From Diphasiastrum complanatum (taxonomy: Eukaryota; Streptophyta; Lycopodiopsida; Lycopodiales; Lycopodiaceae), in NCBI GenBank assembly GCA_029204225.1, contig CM055102.1:47960870-48024869 (forward strand): 64,000 nucleotides of DNA, read 5' to 3'. Under the pieces are notes generated by a model that saw only the letters and a list, made by a program, of their open reading frames with translations, had not been told where the DNA came from and searched no databases. Shown in pieces: positions 54,700 through 64,000 of the stretch (the first letter of the stretch is position 1; each line of letters begins with the position of its first letter). A program made the position numbers and the translations under genes.

Positions 54700-55350
54700 T
54701 CATGGCATCAATGGAGGCAAATGGAAGGTCCAAATCATAAGGTGTTACTATTGTGGAAAGATGGGGCATTTGGCCTTCAAGTGCTACAAGAAGAAAAAGG
54801 ATGAAAAAAAGCAAGAAGGAATGCAATGGAACTTCAAAAATCAAGAGGGAGATGGCCTTAAAGAGTAGTCACTCATGGCATGCATGGGAACACCATCAAT
54901 TTCTATGGAGGAAGATCCTTGGTGGATAGATAGTGGGGTGACTCACATGTCACAAGGCAAAGGGAGTATTTCTCTTCTTTTTCATCATGTTCTAAGGAGT
55001 CTATTCTTGTTGTGAATGGTGCTAAATGTAAGATTCATGGGATAGGAGCCATTCCTCTTTGGCTTGAATCTAGGAGGAGAGCAAACCTTGAAAATGTCCT
55101 GTATGTTCCCTCAATGTCTAGAAACTTGTTGAGTGTGAGTCAATTGATTGACAATGAATGCAATGTCAAGTCTGATCGCAATGCTTGCTTCATCATCAAG
55201 AAATGATAGGTCATTGCCAAAGGGTTTAGAGATGGTAGTGCTTTAAAACTCAATGTTTGTGTGAGAACTAATCACAGTTTAGATGTGATCATGGTAGCCA
55301 AGGGAGAGCTCGGTTCTCAAGAGGAGAAATTGGAGCATTCAAATCTCAAG
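54700..55350 (+). pseudogene. Copia gag knuckle, protease and pre-integrase
   Basis: Plus-strand frame with zinc knuckle CYYCGKMGHLAFKC near 54750, a TAG near 54866, protease motif WWIDSGVTHMS near 54925 (V for the usual A), KIHGIGAIPLWLESRRRANL, VLYVPSMSRNLLSVSQL near 55100, and a worn integrase zinc start (VAKGELGSQEEKLEHSNLKS) near 55290-55350. Most of gag is missing. Confidence 0.75.
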
Positions 55351-56316
55351 TCCATGGATGTCGGTTTTGATGTTAGTGTCAAGAATGATATTTCTTGTGC
55401 AAATTGTTGTGTCTCTAATGATGATGATGTCAAGGAGCTTGCAAGGATCAAGGAGGAGCACCAAGAAGAAGGAAGTGTGTCAAACGGTTGAGGAGGAGGT
55501 GGGTTTTTCTCAACTTGTGATCACAAGAAGCTTCTCAAGAGAAAGGCCAAGCCAATGTGGCTCACACTTCATGAAAAGGAGATGCAATTTTCAGGTGGAA
55601 TCTACTCCAACACATCCATTTTTGCTTCCCTTCTATCATTTGATGAATCACTTTACTTTGATGAACTTTTTGCATCTCAAGTTTGGAGTGAGACAAAAGT
55701 AATTTTGTATGATGTTTCTTGGAAGGAGATATCTTATGTTCTTAATGGTTTAGAATTGGTTCTCAATAAATTGGAAATAAAGTGGTTATTTCATTAAATG
55801 TATGCTTGTGGATCTTGTAAGAGCAAGAATATGTTTCTCATTTAGTGTGAAAAATTGTGTTTTTTCATGTTGTAAGGCAACTTGTAAAGACATTATGAGA
55901 ATAAGTGAATCATCCTCTAAGGATACTTGTATCCATGATGATTTATTTAGACTCATTAGATCTTAGATTAACATGGAGTCCAATCATAAAGACATGATGC
56001 AAACTCTTTGTCATTTTAGCATTCATGGTCTTACCAATCTTGATATGTCTTATTCTCAAGATCTTGGTAACATGATGATGGATCTTTGTGATCATTTTAA
56101 GTCAAGGAGTATTGATCCCTTATAAAGTTGCAGATATTTGAAGGAGTAGCTTCTAGAACAACCATATGCTTCAAGGATGGAACAAATCAATGGAAAAAGT
56201 GCTCAGGTGGTGGAAAGCTTCTCAAGATGCTTGGAGATGGTTCTCATTCAAAGAAGACTTGTCATGGCTATAGTGATGCTACTGCAAACTCAGATATATT
56301 GGCTGATTTTTCTTAG
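55351..56316 (+). other. Unfamiliar coding-like block in place of pol
   Basis: Between the pre-integrase part and the 3' LTR there is no integrase core, RT or RNase H motif. Instead several open, codon-like frames run on: DVSVKNDISCANCC near 55370; MWLTLHEKEMQFSGGIYSNT at 55555-55797; MMQTLCHFSIHGLTNLDMSY near 55995-56120; and ICFKDGTNQWKKCSGGGKLL at 56128-56316. Product unknown. It may be a long-standing non-autonomous interior or captured sequence. Confidence 0.4.
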
Positions 56317-56416
56317 AAAAATCAGGCCAAAAGGTCTATTGAATTTTAAATAACTACACTCATGAACTTAAGTTTTGAGTAGATCTAGGATAGTAATCAA
56401 GCTAAATTTTAAGGAG

Positions 56417-57160
56417 TGTGAATCTTTTGCAAAAATCTAGCTTGATTAGTTTATACTTTGATGTACATATGTAAACCTCACATGTGTGGAGCATGTTCCC
56501 ACATGTGGAGGGTAGGCCTAATCATTTTAGTTCATTTATGTTGACTTTGAATAGTTAATAGGCCTCAAACTTGAGTTCTAATAAGATAGTGACATTTGTC
56601 ACATAATGTTAGGATTGAAATGCATCCATTTGGCCCAATCACATTTAGAGGTGTAGATCACAAGGCCAATCACTTTAAGAGTGCATTACATGTGGACCAA
56701 TCATGTTTAGAGGTGCACGTCATGAGGCCCAATCAAATTGTGAGGTGGAAATCGACCAGGCGTCCAATCATTCTAAATCATTTCCTCATGCTATATCTCA
56801 TACTAGTACTATATGGGAGAGCTCTCACATTGTACATATGGTTTTTTAATGATAATCATGGAGTTTTTTCCCCTTCACTATGTATTCTCTCTGTACCTAA
56901 GTACAAGTCTCTCTTTCTCTCTCTACTCGAGAGCAAGGGTTCTCTCTCACTTATTGAATATGTTTGGGACTTAGTTACCTTCATGCTAAGTGTTTGGTTT
57001 GAGTGAGAAAGTGTGAAAAAAATGAATGCTTGCAATTGTGTGCTCTTGTCTAGTTAGATTGGTAGCATCAATCAGGTAATAGTTTAATATGCAATCACAC
57101 CCACCTTAGAGGATCAAACACATTGATTTGTGTGTCCTCACATGTGTGAAAAAATACACA
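56417..57160 (+). repeat. Family-Y LTR, full length (744 bp)
   Basis: Starts TGTGAATCTTTTGC after the purine tract TTTTAAGGAG and ends CACATGTGTGAAAAAATACACA. Its start matches 44050-44462 and its end matches 28873-29176 and 25780-25867. A pyrimidine-rich CTCTCTTTCTCTCTCT leader-like stretch lies near 56910. As a 3' LTR it has no PBS after it. Confidence 0.8.
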
Positions 57161-57179
57161 AGAAGATATTCCTCTCAAT

Positions 57180-58270
57180 TAGTCTATTTTTTGTTGACAT
57201 ATGCATGAAGCATATTCTCTAGCTTTTGACTTACTCCTTATGACCGTTGGTTTGTAGTACTCATATTTAGTTTGGTTGGAGATGATGGAATACTGCCCTC
57301 CAAAAAGCTCTAACAAACTTACTATCTCGATCGTCGACAATGCCAAAAGAAATATCATATAATTTAAATAGATCATCTATAAACAACCTTGCTAACTCTA
57401 GAGCTATCTCGGTTGTTTTGGTTGGAATGAAATGAGCCATTTTGATTAAATGGTCAACTATGACCCATTTAGCATTGTGACCCTTTTGGGTTTTAGGCAT
57501 GCCTACTATGAAATCCATGGAAATATTTTTCCAATCACCAACTGGTATTTCTAATGGATGTAACAACCCTTTTGCCTTTAGATGCTCTGCTTTGTTAATC
57601 TGGCATTTCTGAACTGGTTACATACTGTTGGACGTCCTTTTTTATGCTAGGCTAGAAGAATGCCTACGAAGAAGCTCATAGGTCTTTTCTATTCTTGGGT
57701 GTCCCGCACAAGGGCTATCATGACATTCATAAAATACTTGGAACATAAAATCCTCTAAGTTGGAAATAAAAAATTTTGTTTCTATAAAATAGATACTCAT
57801 CCTGAGTGGAATTATATTGTTTTCATTTAAATCTTCAAGAACTAGAGCCTCAGTCATAACGGTATGCTTGTGATCTACAAATTCAGAATCCTCAAGACAA
57901 GTTGGTGCATGCTTAGACTCTTCATCCCTAGTGAAAGTTGTCGTATACTTGGATAAATCTTTTCCAAGCCTATGAATTGGTTCAGTATATCTCTATTCTA
58001 GACTGTTTTTCAAATTGTAGAGAAATACAAATCACCCCTACATTTTTCCCTCAATGACTCGAGTAACTCATTATAGAACTGGGTAAAGTTCAACTCATTT
58101 ATCATTGGCATTGTAATAAGAGCATCTGCCACAATAATAAATTTTTCTTGTCTATATCTGATAGACAAGTCAAATTTCTGCATTAACATAGCCCATCAAG
58201 CTTCTTGACCTCTAAGCGTAGGCTAATTGCACAAATATCTAAGGCTTTCATGGTCAGTCAAAGTCTCAAA
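57180..58270 (-). pseudogene. Ty3/gypsy RNase H and integrase remnant
   Basis: Minus strand. RNase H end near 58060-58270 (SFETLTDHESLRYL, then KFDLSIRYRQEKFIIVADAL). The integrase zinc domain follows near 57650-57740 (YECHDSPCAGHPRIEKTYEL). Integrase core 57267-57566: DWKNISMDFIVGMPK with the first Asp, WVIVDHLIKMAHFIPTK, and VDDRDSKFVRAFWRAVF with the second Asp. The third catalytic Glu region is lost and the frame breaks before 57180, where the family-Y LTR end lies. The gypsy lineage with HFIP..k (chromovirus/Del-like) fits best. Confidence 0.78.
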
Positions 58271-58287
58271 GCTAGCACTGTGAGGAT

Positions 58288-58757
58288 TGCCAAGTGAATA
58301 TATCTCAAGATTGCATGCAACTAAAAGGACTTATATGAAGCCAAATCAGACAACCATTAGGAAATGGATAGTCAAATCCCTAACCACTTCATCTGTGGGC
58401 CATGGTGAACGAATGCAAGAGAGGAGAGAATCTTGGCCTTGAAAAACAGAAACTTGAATGAGGATATGGGCAAGTTCATATAGGAGTTATAGACTCCAAA
58501 AGCTGAATAATATTCTTTCTACAATCTCCCAAGGCCACTCCAAAACACTTGACCTCCTATTCTTGCACCAAAAATTGTCACCATGCACTAGCTCCATAGG
58601 TCAACTATAACATATGGGCCCTCACAAGTTTATTAATTACATTACTGTCTTAGACAAAAATGATGTGGCATAACTAATAATCTCATACCCCGGAGTATCG
58701 AATATCTGTATCAAAGACTATTCTAAATCCTTCATACAAAACATGGACGTCACATTT
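58288..58757 (-). repeat. Family-W LTR, copy c
   Basis: About 470 bp matching the reverse complement of 53778-54260 (TTGCCAAGTGAA at one end, CATGGACGTCAC at the other). No PBS lies next to it, so it is a solo, 3' or truncated LTR. It abuts the gypsy RNase H. Confidence 0.65.
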
Positions 58758-60044
58758 TTCCTTGCTTGAACTACTTATGTTCTCAAAAGTGGAACCTAAA
58801 AAAGTTCTTCCTTATGCTTTCAACTTTTTTTCATGAATCATCATCCTCTATTAACAAATCCTCTACTTGAGAGGATTTGTTTACTGGTTATTCTTCTTAC
58901 TTACATGTTGTGTTTTTGCTCTGTTTATCAGCAAAAACTGTGGGCACTTGTTTTAGATTATTTATCTTGTTCCAGAGCCCAAGCTCAAGCAGAGGAGATT
59001 GGTTATCGTTGTAATACTTTGTCTTGCCTATCAGAGGACAACTTAGGGCAGTCATTCTTGAACTGAAATCACATGTTCATCTACCAAACATGCAGATTAG
59101 ACATTCAACCAATAAATCAGCATGAAGAAAGATTGCAATGCCATGAAATCCTACTCTAATGTTTCAAAAACGAGTTTGAAATCAGATCCTAAACATTCTA
59201 CGCTTGCATTAATTCATAGAACTGAAATGAGAAACTATTCTAGCAGCATTTTAGAAGTCCAAGAGTCAAGAAACCAACCAGTATTTTGATTACTAGACAT
59301 CCCAAGCACATCAAAAACAAGGTTGTAAAGGGATATGCAAGAATTACATCACAAACCCAGCCTATTTAGTTTACCTGAATGCTGATTCCTACATTAATCC
59401 ACAAACAAGAAATGAAATCTAATCCACTCTAGGAAAGCAAAAAAACTAATCCACTCTAATATCCACAACTACACACAAAGGAGGGAAGGGCAAGATCATG
59501 AATGCATCACTCAAGAAACAAGCATGATCAAGGAGCTCAATGGATGCACCTAACTCGTGGAGGCTCTTCTCATTTCAGCATGGAGTAGATACAATACACA
59601 AAAAGCTCCTCTTCTCAAAGAGTGAGTCTCTTAAATAAGCAAGAGAGCTCCTTAGGTGGCATCCTAGTGGCCTTTCCACATTACACAAATTACAAGTGAA
59701 ATAATGCTCTCCACTAGAGGTCACCATCAAAAGGTGGGTCACTCTACTTTCTTTAAGAGGGGTCTACTTGCATTTATTACATTTGCCTAGAAATACTAGT
59801 TCCTATATGGTCATTCCATCGTTTTGGGATTCACCATGAGGCTTACACAGTTCTTGCTTGTCATTCCTAACTAGCATTCCTCGGCTCTCAGTCTTTGTTC
59901 GTCTCATCTTCTCAGAGACCTCCTCGGTCTAAGGTGAGAGGTGCTCCTTGGGTAGCTCTGGTTGAGTATCTAGGGGATTCGTCAGAATCAGCCAACATCA
60001 TTTCACCCCTAATGTGTTGCAGGACCCACTGCAACTCATATTAA
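58758..60044. other. Unassigned stretch, LTR-like in part
   Basis: No gene recognised. Near 59560-59700 the minus strand has a TATA-like CTTATTTAAG with flanking sequence in LTR-promoter style, but ends are not visible. Confidence 0.3.
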
Positions 60045-60474
60045 ATGATGTCGCTTCGCTTCCGCATTGGCATCTTTGATCGTCACTTGGAAAAGCGTAG
60101 ATCGAGATGTATTTCGCAAAATTTTAGTATGCTCAAAGATCATAAACTTTGTGCAAGGTTATCTGAAGATGGATATATGAATGAAAATGTGTTCTTGATA
60201 TGCTCTATGGAAGACTCTCGTGCGATAGTTATTTCTCATGCAAAACTCAATCACACACTAGGAATGAAGAGCAACAAGGAAATAAATGAACTGTACAAAG
60301 GGTGAGAACTATATAGCACTTGTTGAACAAAACTTGCATTCATCAACATTGATAATTCATGTTGACAATTGCAATATTCCATCTGTTTGTAGAGTAATGA
60401 GACTCACTCTGATATGCCCTTGTCAAAAACAAGGCGGAGTTGGTGACACTAAATCTATCATCATTGATATTTAA
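60045..60474 (+). other. Unassigned coding-like ORF pair
   Basis: An 86-codon frame (60045-60305; MNENVFLICSMEDSRAIVIS) overlaps a 62-codon frame (60286-60474; ENYIALVEQNLHSSTLIIHV), as if one frame were broken by a frameshift near 60300. No family recognised. Chance cannot be excluded. Confidence 0.2.
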
Positions 60475-61009
60475 TATTGTAAGATAGAGATTGAAATACA
60501 TAGGAGGAGAAGGTACTATTCCCATTAGTATCCTTCAGATCATAAGATTCATAAATGAATCTCTGCTTAGATTTTAGATTTCTCAAAGTTGGTGTCGTGA
60601 TATCCAGATAGTGAAAATCTCATCAAAAAGTGGAAAGACATATAGATTTGAGGTTGTAGGAGTGTAGTGAAAATGTCAATTCCCTGGGGAAGGTGCTCTT
60701 GTATGGGAATAGTAGCAGATGGCGGAATCTTGGTTTTCTCTACGTCTTGCCATAACTCATTTCATATAATGTCTATGTTCAATTTTGATCTGGTAAATGT
60801 TTTGGTGATGTAGAAGTTTTCAAGGAAATTTTCGATTGAGCACCAAGTTTAACTATTTGTTGCTATAGTACTCATGTGGTGTTGTCGCGAGGATCCTATC
60901 GTGATTCATAACTAAGGTGGCTGGCAGGTAGGATCTTACTTGGTTGTTTTGGAGAGTCTTTGAAACTGTGTTTTCAGACACAGTCGGGACACTCGGCATG
61001 GTACTTGGT
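60475..61009. other. Unassigned stretch
   Basis: No gene recognised. Confidence 0.3.
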
Positions 61010-61590
61010 CTTGACTAGACAATCAACCATGAAGTGGTCGGTTTCACCACAAATGAAACATTTGTTGTTCAATGGCCTTTGCGTAATGGCATAGCCATCT
61101 TGTATGGCCAGTGGTTATGGACTTTCAGGTGGATATTCATGATAAGTCAAGGAATGTCTAGATTGTGATGGTTGCTCTTCATATTGTTGGACTGTATGTG
61201 CTTGGATAGGCTAATATGAAGAACAAGCATCAGCAAGATGCATAGCCCGACAATGTGGGGGGGTTTGTGCCTATACGGTATCTGTGCAAGGTTTGGCTAA
61301 TCAGGCATACTGCGTTGGTAGACTTTAGAGTATTTTGAAACTGATTGGTGAGTTTCTCCATCTGTAGTTGATGTTGCTAATTAAGCAACTCCAGCTGTGA
61401 TTTTCAAAGCTGACCTCGGGTATCCTCGATTTGCTTCGCCTCCTGGACAGGAGCACGGGGTGCTCTCCTTTCTCTAGATTCGTCAACATCTGATCCTTCG
61501 TCTTCTTCCTTGATGGCATAAAACATAACTAACGTTAGGCTCATATATTCATCATTGGATTTAAGCTCACGTTCTACATCTTGTTTTTTA
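61010..61590 (-). pseudogene. Ty3/gypsy gag C-terminal fragment
   Basis: Minus strand. An acidic/arginine-rich stretch (KEEDEGSDVDESRERRAPRA) and a glutamine-rich helix near 61330-61430 lead to zinc knuckle CFICGETDHFMVDC near 61060 and a second cysteine pair (HAECPDC). Its layout resembles the gag at 20600-22237, so the two may be related. It begins at about 61590, directly against a copia gag. Confidence 0.6.
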
Positions 61591-61593
61591 GAA

Positions 61594-62590
61594 AATTGAT
61601 ATGGTTGTCTAAAAATAAGGGGGATGTAGAGAGAGAAATAGGAATTGTGCCAATCCTTTTGATTGCACACTCACCATCATTGGACTTGTAGATCACCCTC
61701 TTGTAATCTCCATATGCCAACAAAGAAGTGAAGTACTCTTTGTGAAAAGTCATGTGTTCATTTACATCTTGAACATCCAAACCATCTTCATCAAGAGTAA
61801 GATTACCTTGCTTGTCTCCTTGATCTCTCTTCTTCTTATAGCAATCACTTGCAAAGTGTCCTTTTGATGCCACAATAGAAGCACTTGAGTTTTGATCTAT
61901 CCTTATTTTTGCCATTTGTAGAAGTCTTCCTTTCATCTTGCCCTTTAGACCACTTACTTTTGTTTTTCATTTGAATTTTTCCTTTGTGAACATAGCCTCC
62001 TCTTGAAGTGTCGATGTAGATCCACTTCTTGCTTGAAGCCTATATTCTTCATTGATGACGATCTCTTGAAGATCCATCAAACTTGGCAAAGTATTTTGAA
62101 TAGCTAAACTTTGAACAATTTTATCATGAGCATCCAACAATCCATTAATAATAACTTGAACAAGCTTTGCTTCCTTAATGCTCTCATCAATGCAAGCCAA
62201 CTCATCATTCAATGCTTTCATCGACTTTCTTCATTCTTTTGAAAACAAAAAAAGATTTGCCTTCTTAGAGTCAACACTCTAGAAGTAGACTTAGATTCGT
62301 AAAGCTTGTTCAATGAATCCCAAGCCTCACTTGATGAAGTAATCTTACCAACTTCCTTGAGAAGCTCATTGGTAACATTCATCTTGATCTTGTGTAGAGC
62401 CCTTTTGGCCCACTTATTATACCTCAATTGTTCTAGTTGTGTTGCTAGTCTCTCCTCAAAATCTACAAAAATATTCGAAACATCATTCATCTCAAGAAGT
62501 GATTCCATCCTCACTTTCCACAATGAACAGTTACTTGAGGTAAGCTTATCATTGGCTTCCAACATGACTCCAGTTGATGTTGTCATGTAG
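61594..62590 (-). pseudogene. Family-Z copia gag and protease-side start
   Basis: Minus strand. ATG near 62586 opens MTTSTGVMLEANDKLTSSNC, then SLWKVRMESLLEMNDV, ALHKIKMNVTNELLKEV and YESKSTSRVLTLRRQ. A frameshift near 62222 leads to ALNDELACIDESIKEAKLV and VQVIINGLLDAHDKI. The zinc knuckle near 61850 keeps only its second half (GHFASDCYKKKR). The sequence continues to KSNDGECAIKRIGTIPISLS near 61630 and then changes to gypsy gag at about 61594. The protease DSG motif is missing and pol is lost. Confidence 0.8.
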
Positions 62591-63152
62591 CAATGACCCA
62601 ATGAACAAAGCACTCTTTTGAACAACAAAAAATGCTTTAAAAAAGAAATCACAAAGATTTTAAAGTACTCAATAATTCTCTTCTAGCACTTATACCAAGC
62701 AAATCAACACATAGAATCATGAAATCTTGATCAACCTATGATCTATCCTCAATATTATGAATATTGCCGCTTCCTAAGATTGAAACACACTCAAATGAAG
62801 TATAGCAACCTCACTATCTAGAGATCCAATCAAAATTAGGTTTTTGACAAAATCGCAAAAAATTGATTATTCCAAATATACATGCAAATGCTAAAAATCT
62901 GATATGCAATCTATTAGCCACCACTTAGGCTGATCCAATGATCCAAAAATCGGCCAAATCTAGTATGTGAATTCCAAAATCGGAATTGATCAAGTTTATG
63001 AAACTACATAGGGTTTTGGTCTATAAAAGATCCAATCTACAAATGCAAGAAACTCGATTTTGGTGTAGACTCCTTTCTATCATGCTCTAGCCTTCATATC
63101 TTCAACAAATCATTGATAGATATGATTTCCTCCTTTATAACCTGAAACAAAA
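62591..63152 (-). other. Family-Z copia leader
   Basis: Leader between PBS and gag; 62850-63152 matches 45730-46035. Confidence 0.75.
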
Positions 63153-63164
63153 GCTCTGATACCA
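63153..63164 (-). other. Family-Z primer-binding site
   Basis: Minus strand reads TGGTATCAGAGC exactly, directly beside the LTR end. Confidence 0.9.
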
Positions 63165-63781
63165 TGTGAAAGAATTCAGATCAATGATGATCCAAATCCA
63201 TAAATTGACCTTGGGTTTAGAAAGAGAACAAATCAACAATCCTACCATGTAAAAAAATCAGCATCTACTCTATGAATGAAATGCAAACTCTAATAGAACT
63301 TGATCAAACATGAACCAAATCATAAAGTATTGTTGCTTTCCGTACAAAATCAGCAAGCTACTATATTTCACATGTGTGAATCCAAAAATAACAACTTTAT
63401 AGATCATTCTACACATAGAATTGCAAGCAATCACAAGTATAGTGCACCAATGGATAGTAGAACCCAAGCAAACCATGTATAAGCATGAAATGAGATAGAA
63501 AAGAGAGAAGATATGTCTCTCCATGAGTTACATCCTTTTATAATAGGTCCGGACCCTATTTGGCCACTTGGCTTGTCTAGATTCAATGTACCCAACATTT
63601 AAGTTTGAATCTACTCAAACTCGACTTCTAACTTTCCCACACTTTCCAAAACTGTTTATTCAAATGAAATTTAGTTTAATGAACTTGGAAAAGTCAAACT
63701 CTAAGTGTAATATAAAGTTGGCCTCAATATGTCAAATATAGAAATGTAGCAAATATGACTAAACTAGTTGAATCTTTCACA
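63165..63781 (-). repeat. Family-Z copia 5' LTR, copy 2 (617 bp)
   Basis: Perfect 9-bp inverted ends TGTGAAAGA...TCTTTCACA, PBS on the inner side and strong similarity to 46048-46687. A TATA-like sequence (minus strand CTATTATAAAAGG) lies near 63535-63550. Confidence 0.88.
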
Positions 63782-64000
63782 TTACCCACACAATTGTAAT
63801 CTTCATGACTTCTACAACTGATGTGTATATAGATAAATAAATCGGTAATGAATAGAGGATAATTCAAATAAGAGAAATTGAGTCAATAATCAGTGGTAGA
63901 GTTGTGAATCAGAGTTCTTCTATGAACTTCCTTGTATTAGAATATATGATTTTGTAGGATCAGAGATTTTAGAGAGAGTGAAAATAATTCAAGAAGACTT
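63782..64000. other. Right flank, unassigned
   Basis: AT-rich, no feature recognised; possibly another LTR cut by the window edge. Confidence 0.3.

Noticed and set aside
1-64000. CRISPR array, defence island, prophage or biosynthetic cluster
   Set aside because: No such genes or evenly spaced repeats; the window is plant nuclear DNA dominated by retroelements.

Overview
This window looks like nuclear DNA of a land plant, most likely a seed plant with a large, repeat-rich genome. Most recognisable coding sequence is Ty1/copia polyprotein. The copia primer-binding sites match the initiator tRNA-Met (TGGTATCAGAGC). Introns are short GT..AG introns in AT-rich DNA, and the few host-type fragments belong to plant families: an LBD (LOB-domain) exon and an F-box exon. 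I see no complete, intact host gene. No rRNA, bacterial operon or CRISPR array was recognised. The species cannot be named from the sequence.

Layout, left to right. 1-4.8 kb: non-coding DNA with an F-box exon (minus strand) and a decayed gypsy integrase piece. 4.8-9.4 kb: a minus-strand copia element (copia A) with an intact 5' LTR, PBS and long gag-pol frames, broken by three in-frame stops and a frameshifting deletion and missing its 3' end. 9.4-15 kb: two head-to-tail hAT-type transposase copies, with palindromic CGTTTCGAAACG clusters and GT/GA microsatellites. 15-20 kb: GC-rich hairpin DNA, a promoter-like stretch, a direct duplication of about 310 bp and a probable LTR. 20-24.2 kb: a minus-strand gypsy remnant (gag with several zinc knuckles, decayed tRNA-Asp-type PBS, LTR). 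24.2-25.6 kb: copia B. 25.8-29.2 kb: a family-Y copia whose pol is replaced by an unrelated decayed, spliced gene in antisense. 30.5-32 kb: a gene-like stretch with splice signals and small ORFs. 32-34 kb: copia C. 34-37.5 kb: a largely non-coding LTR element. 37.5-46.7 kb: a stack of copia fragments (D, F, Y, Z) in both orientations. 46.7-49.6 kb: hairpin repeats and LBD exon 2. 49.6-60 kb: copia E, a tiny tRNA-derived insertion with 16-bp target duplications, three copies of an LTR (family W), a second family-Y element and a gypsy remnant. 61-63.8 kb: a gypsy gag fused to a copia gag with leader, PBS and full LTR (family Z).

There is no working pathway here. The window is a graveyard of nested and rearranged retrotransposons with gene fragments caught between them. 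Decay is mainly nonsense transitions that fit loss of methylated cytosine, plus frameshifts and deletions. Most interesting are the unknown antisense gene inside the copia at 27.6-28.9 kb, the tandem hAT copies sharing a stop at the same codon, and the 87-bp tRNA-derived insertion.
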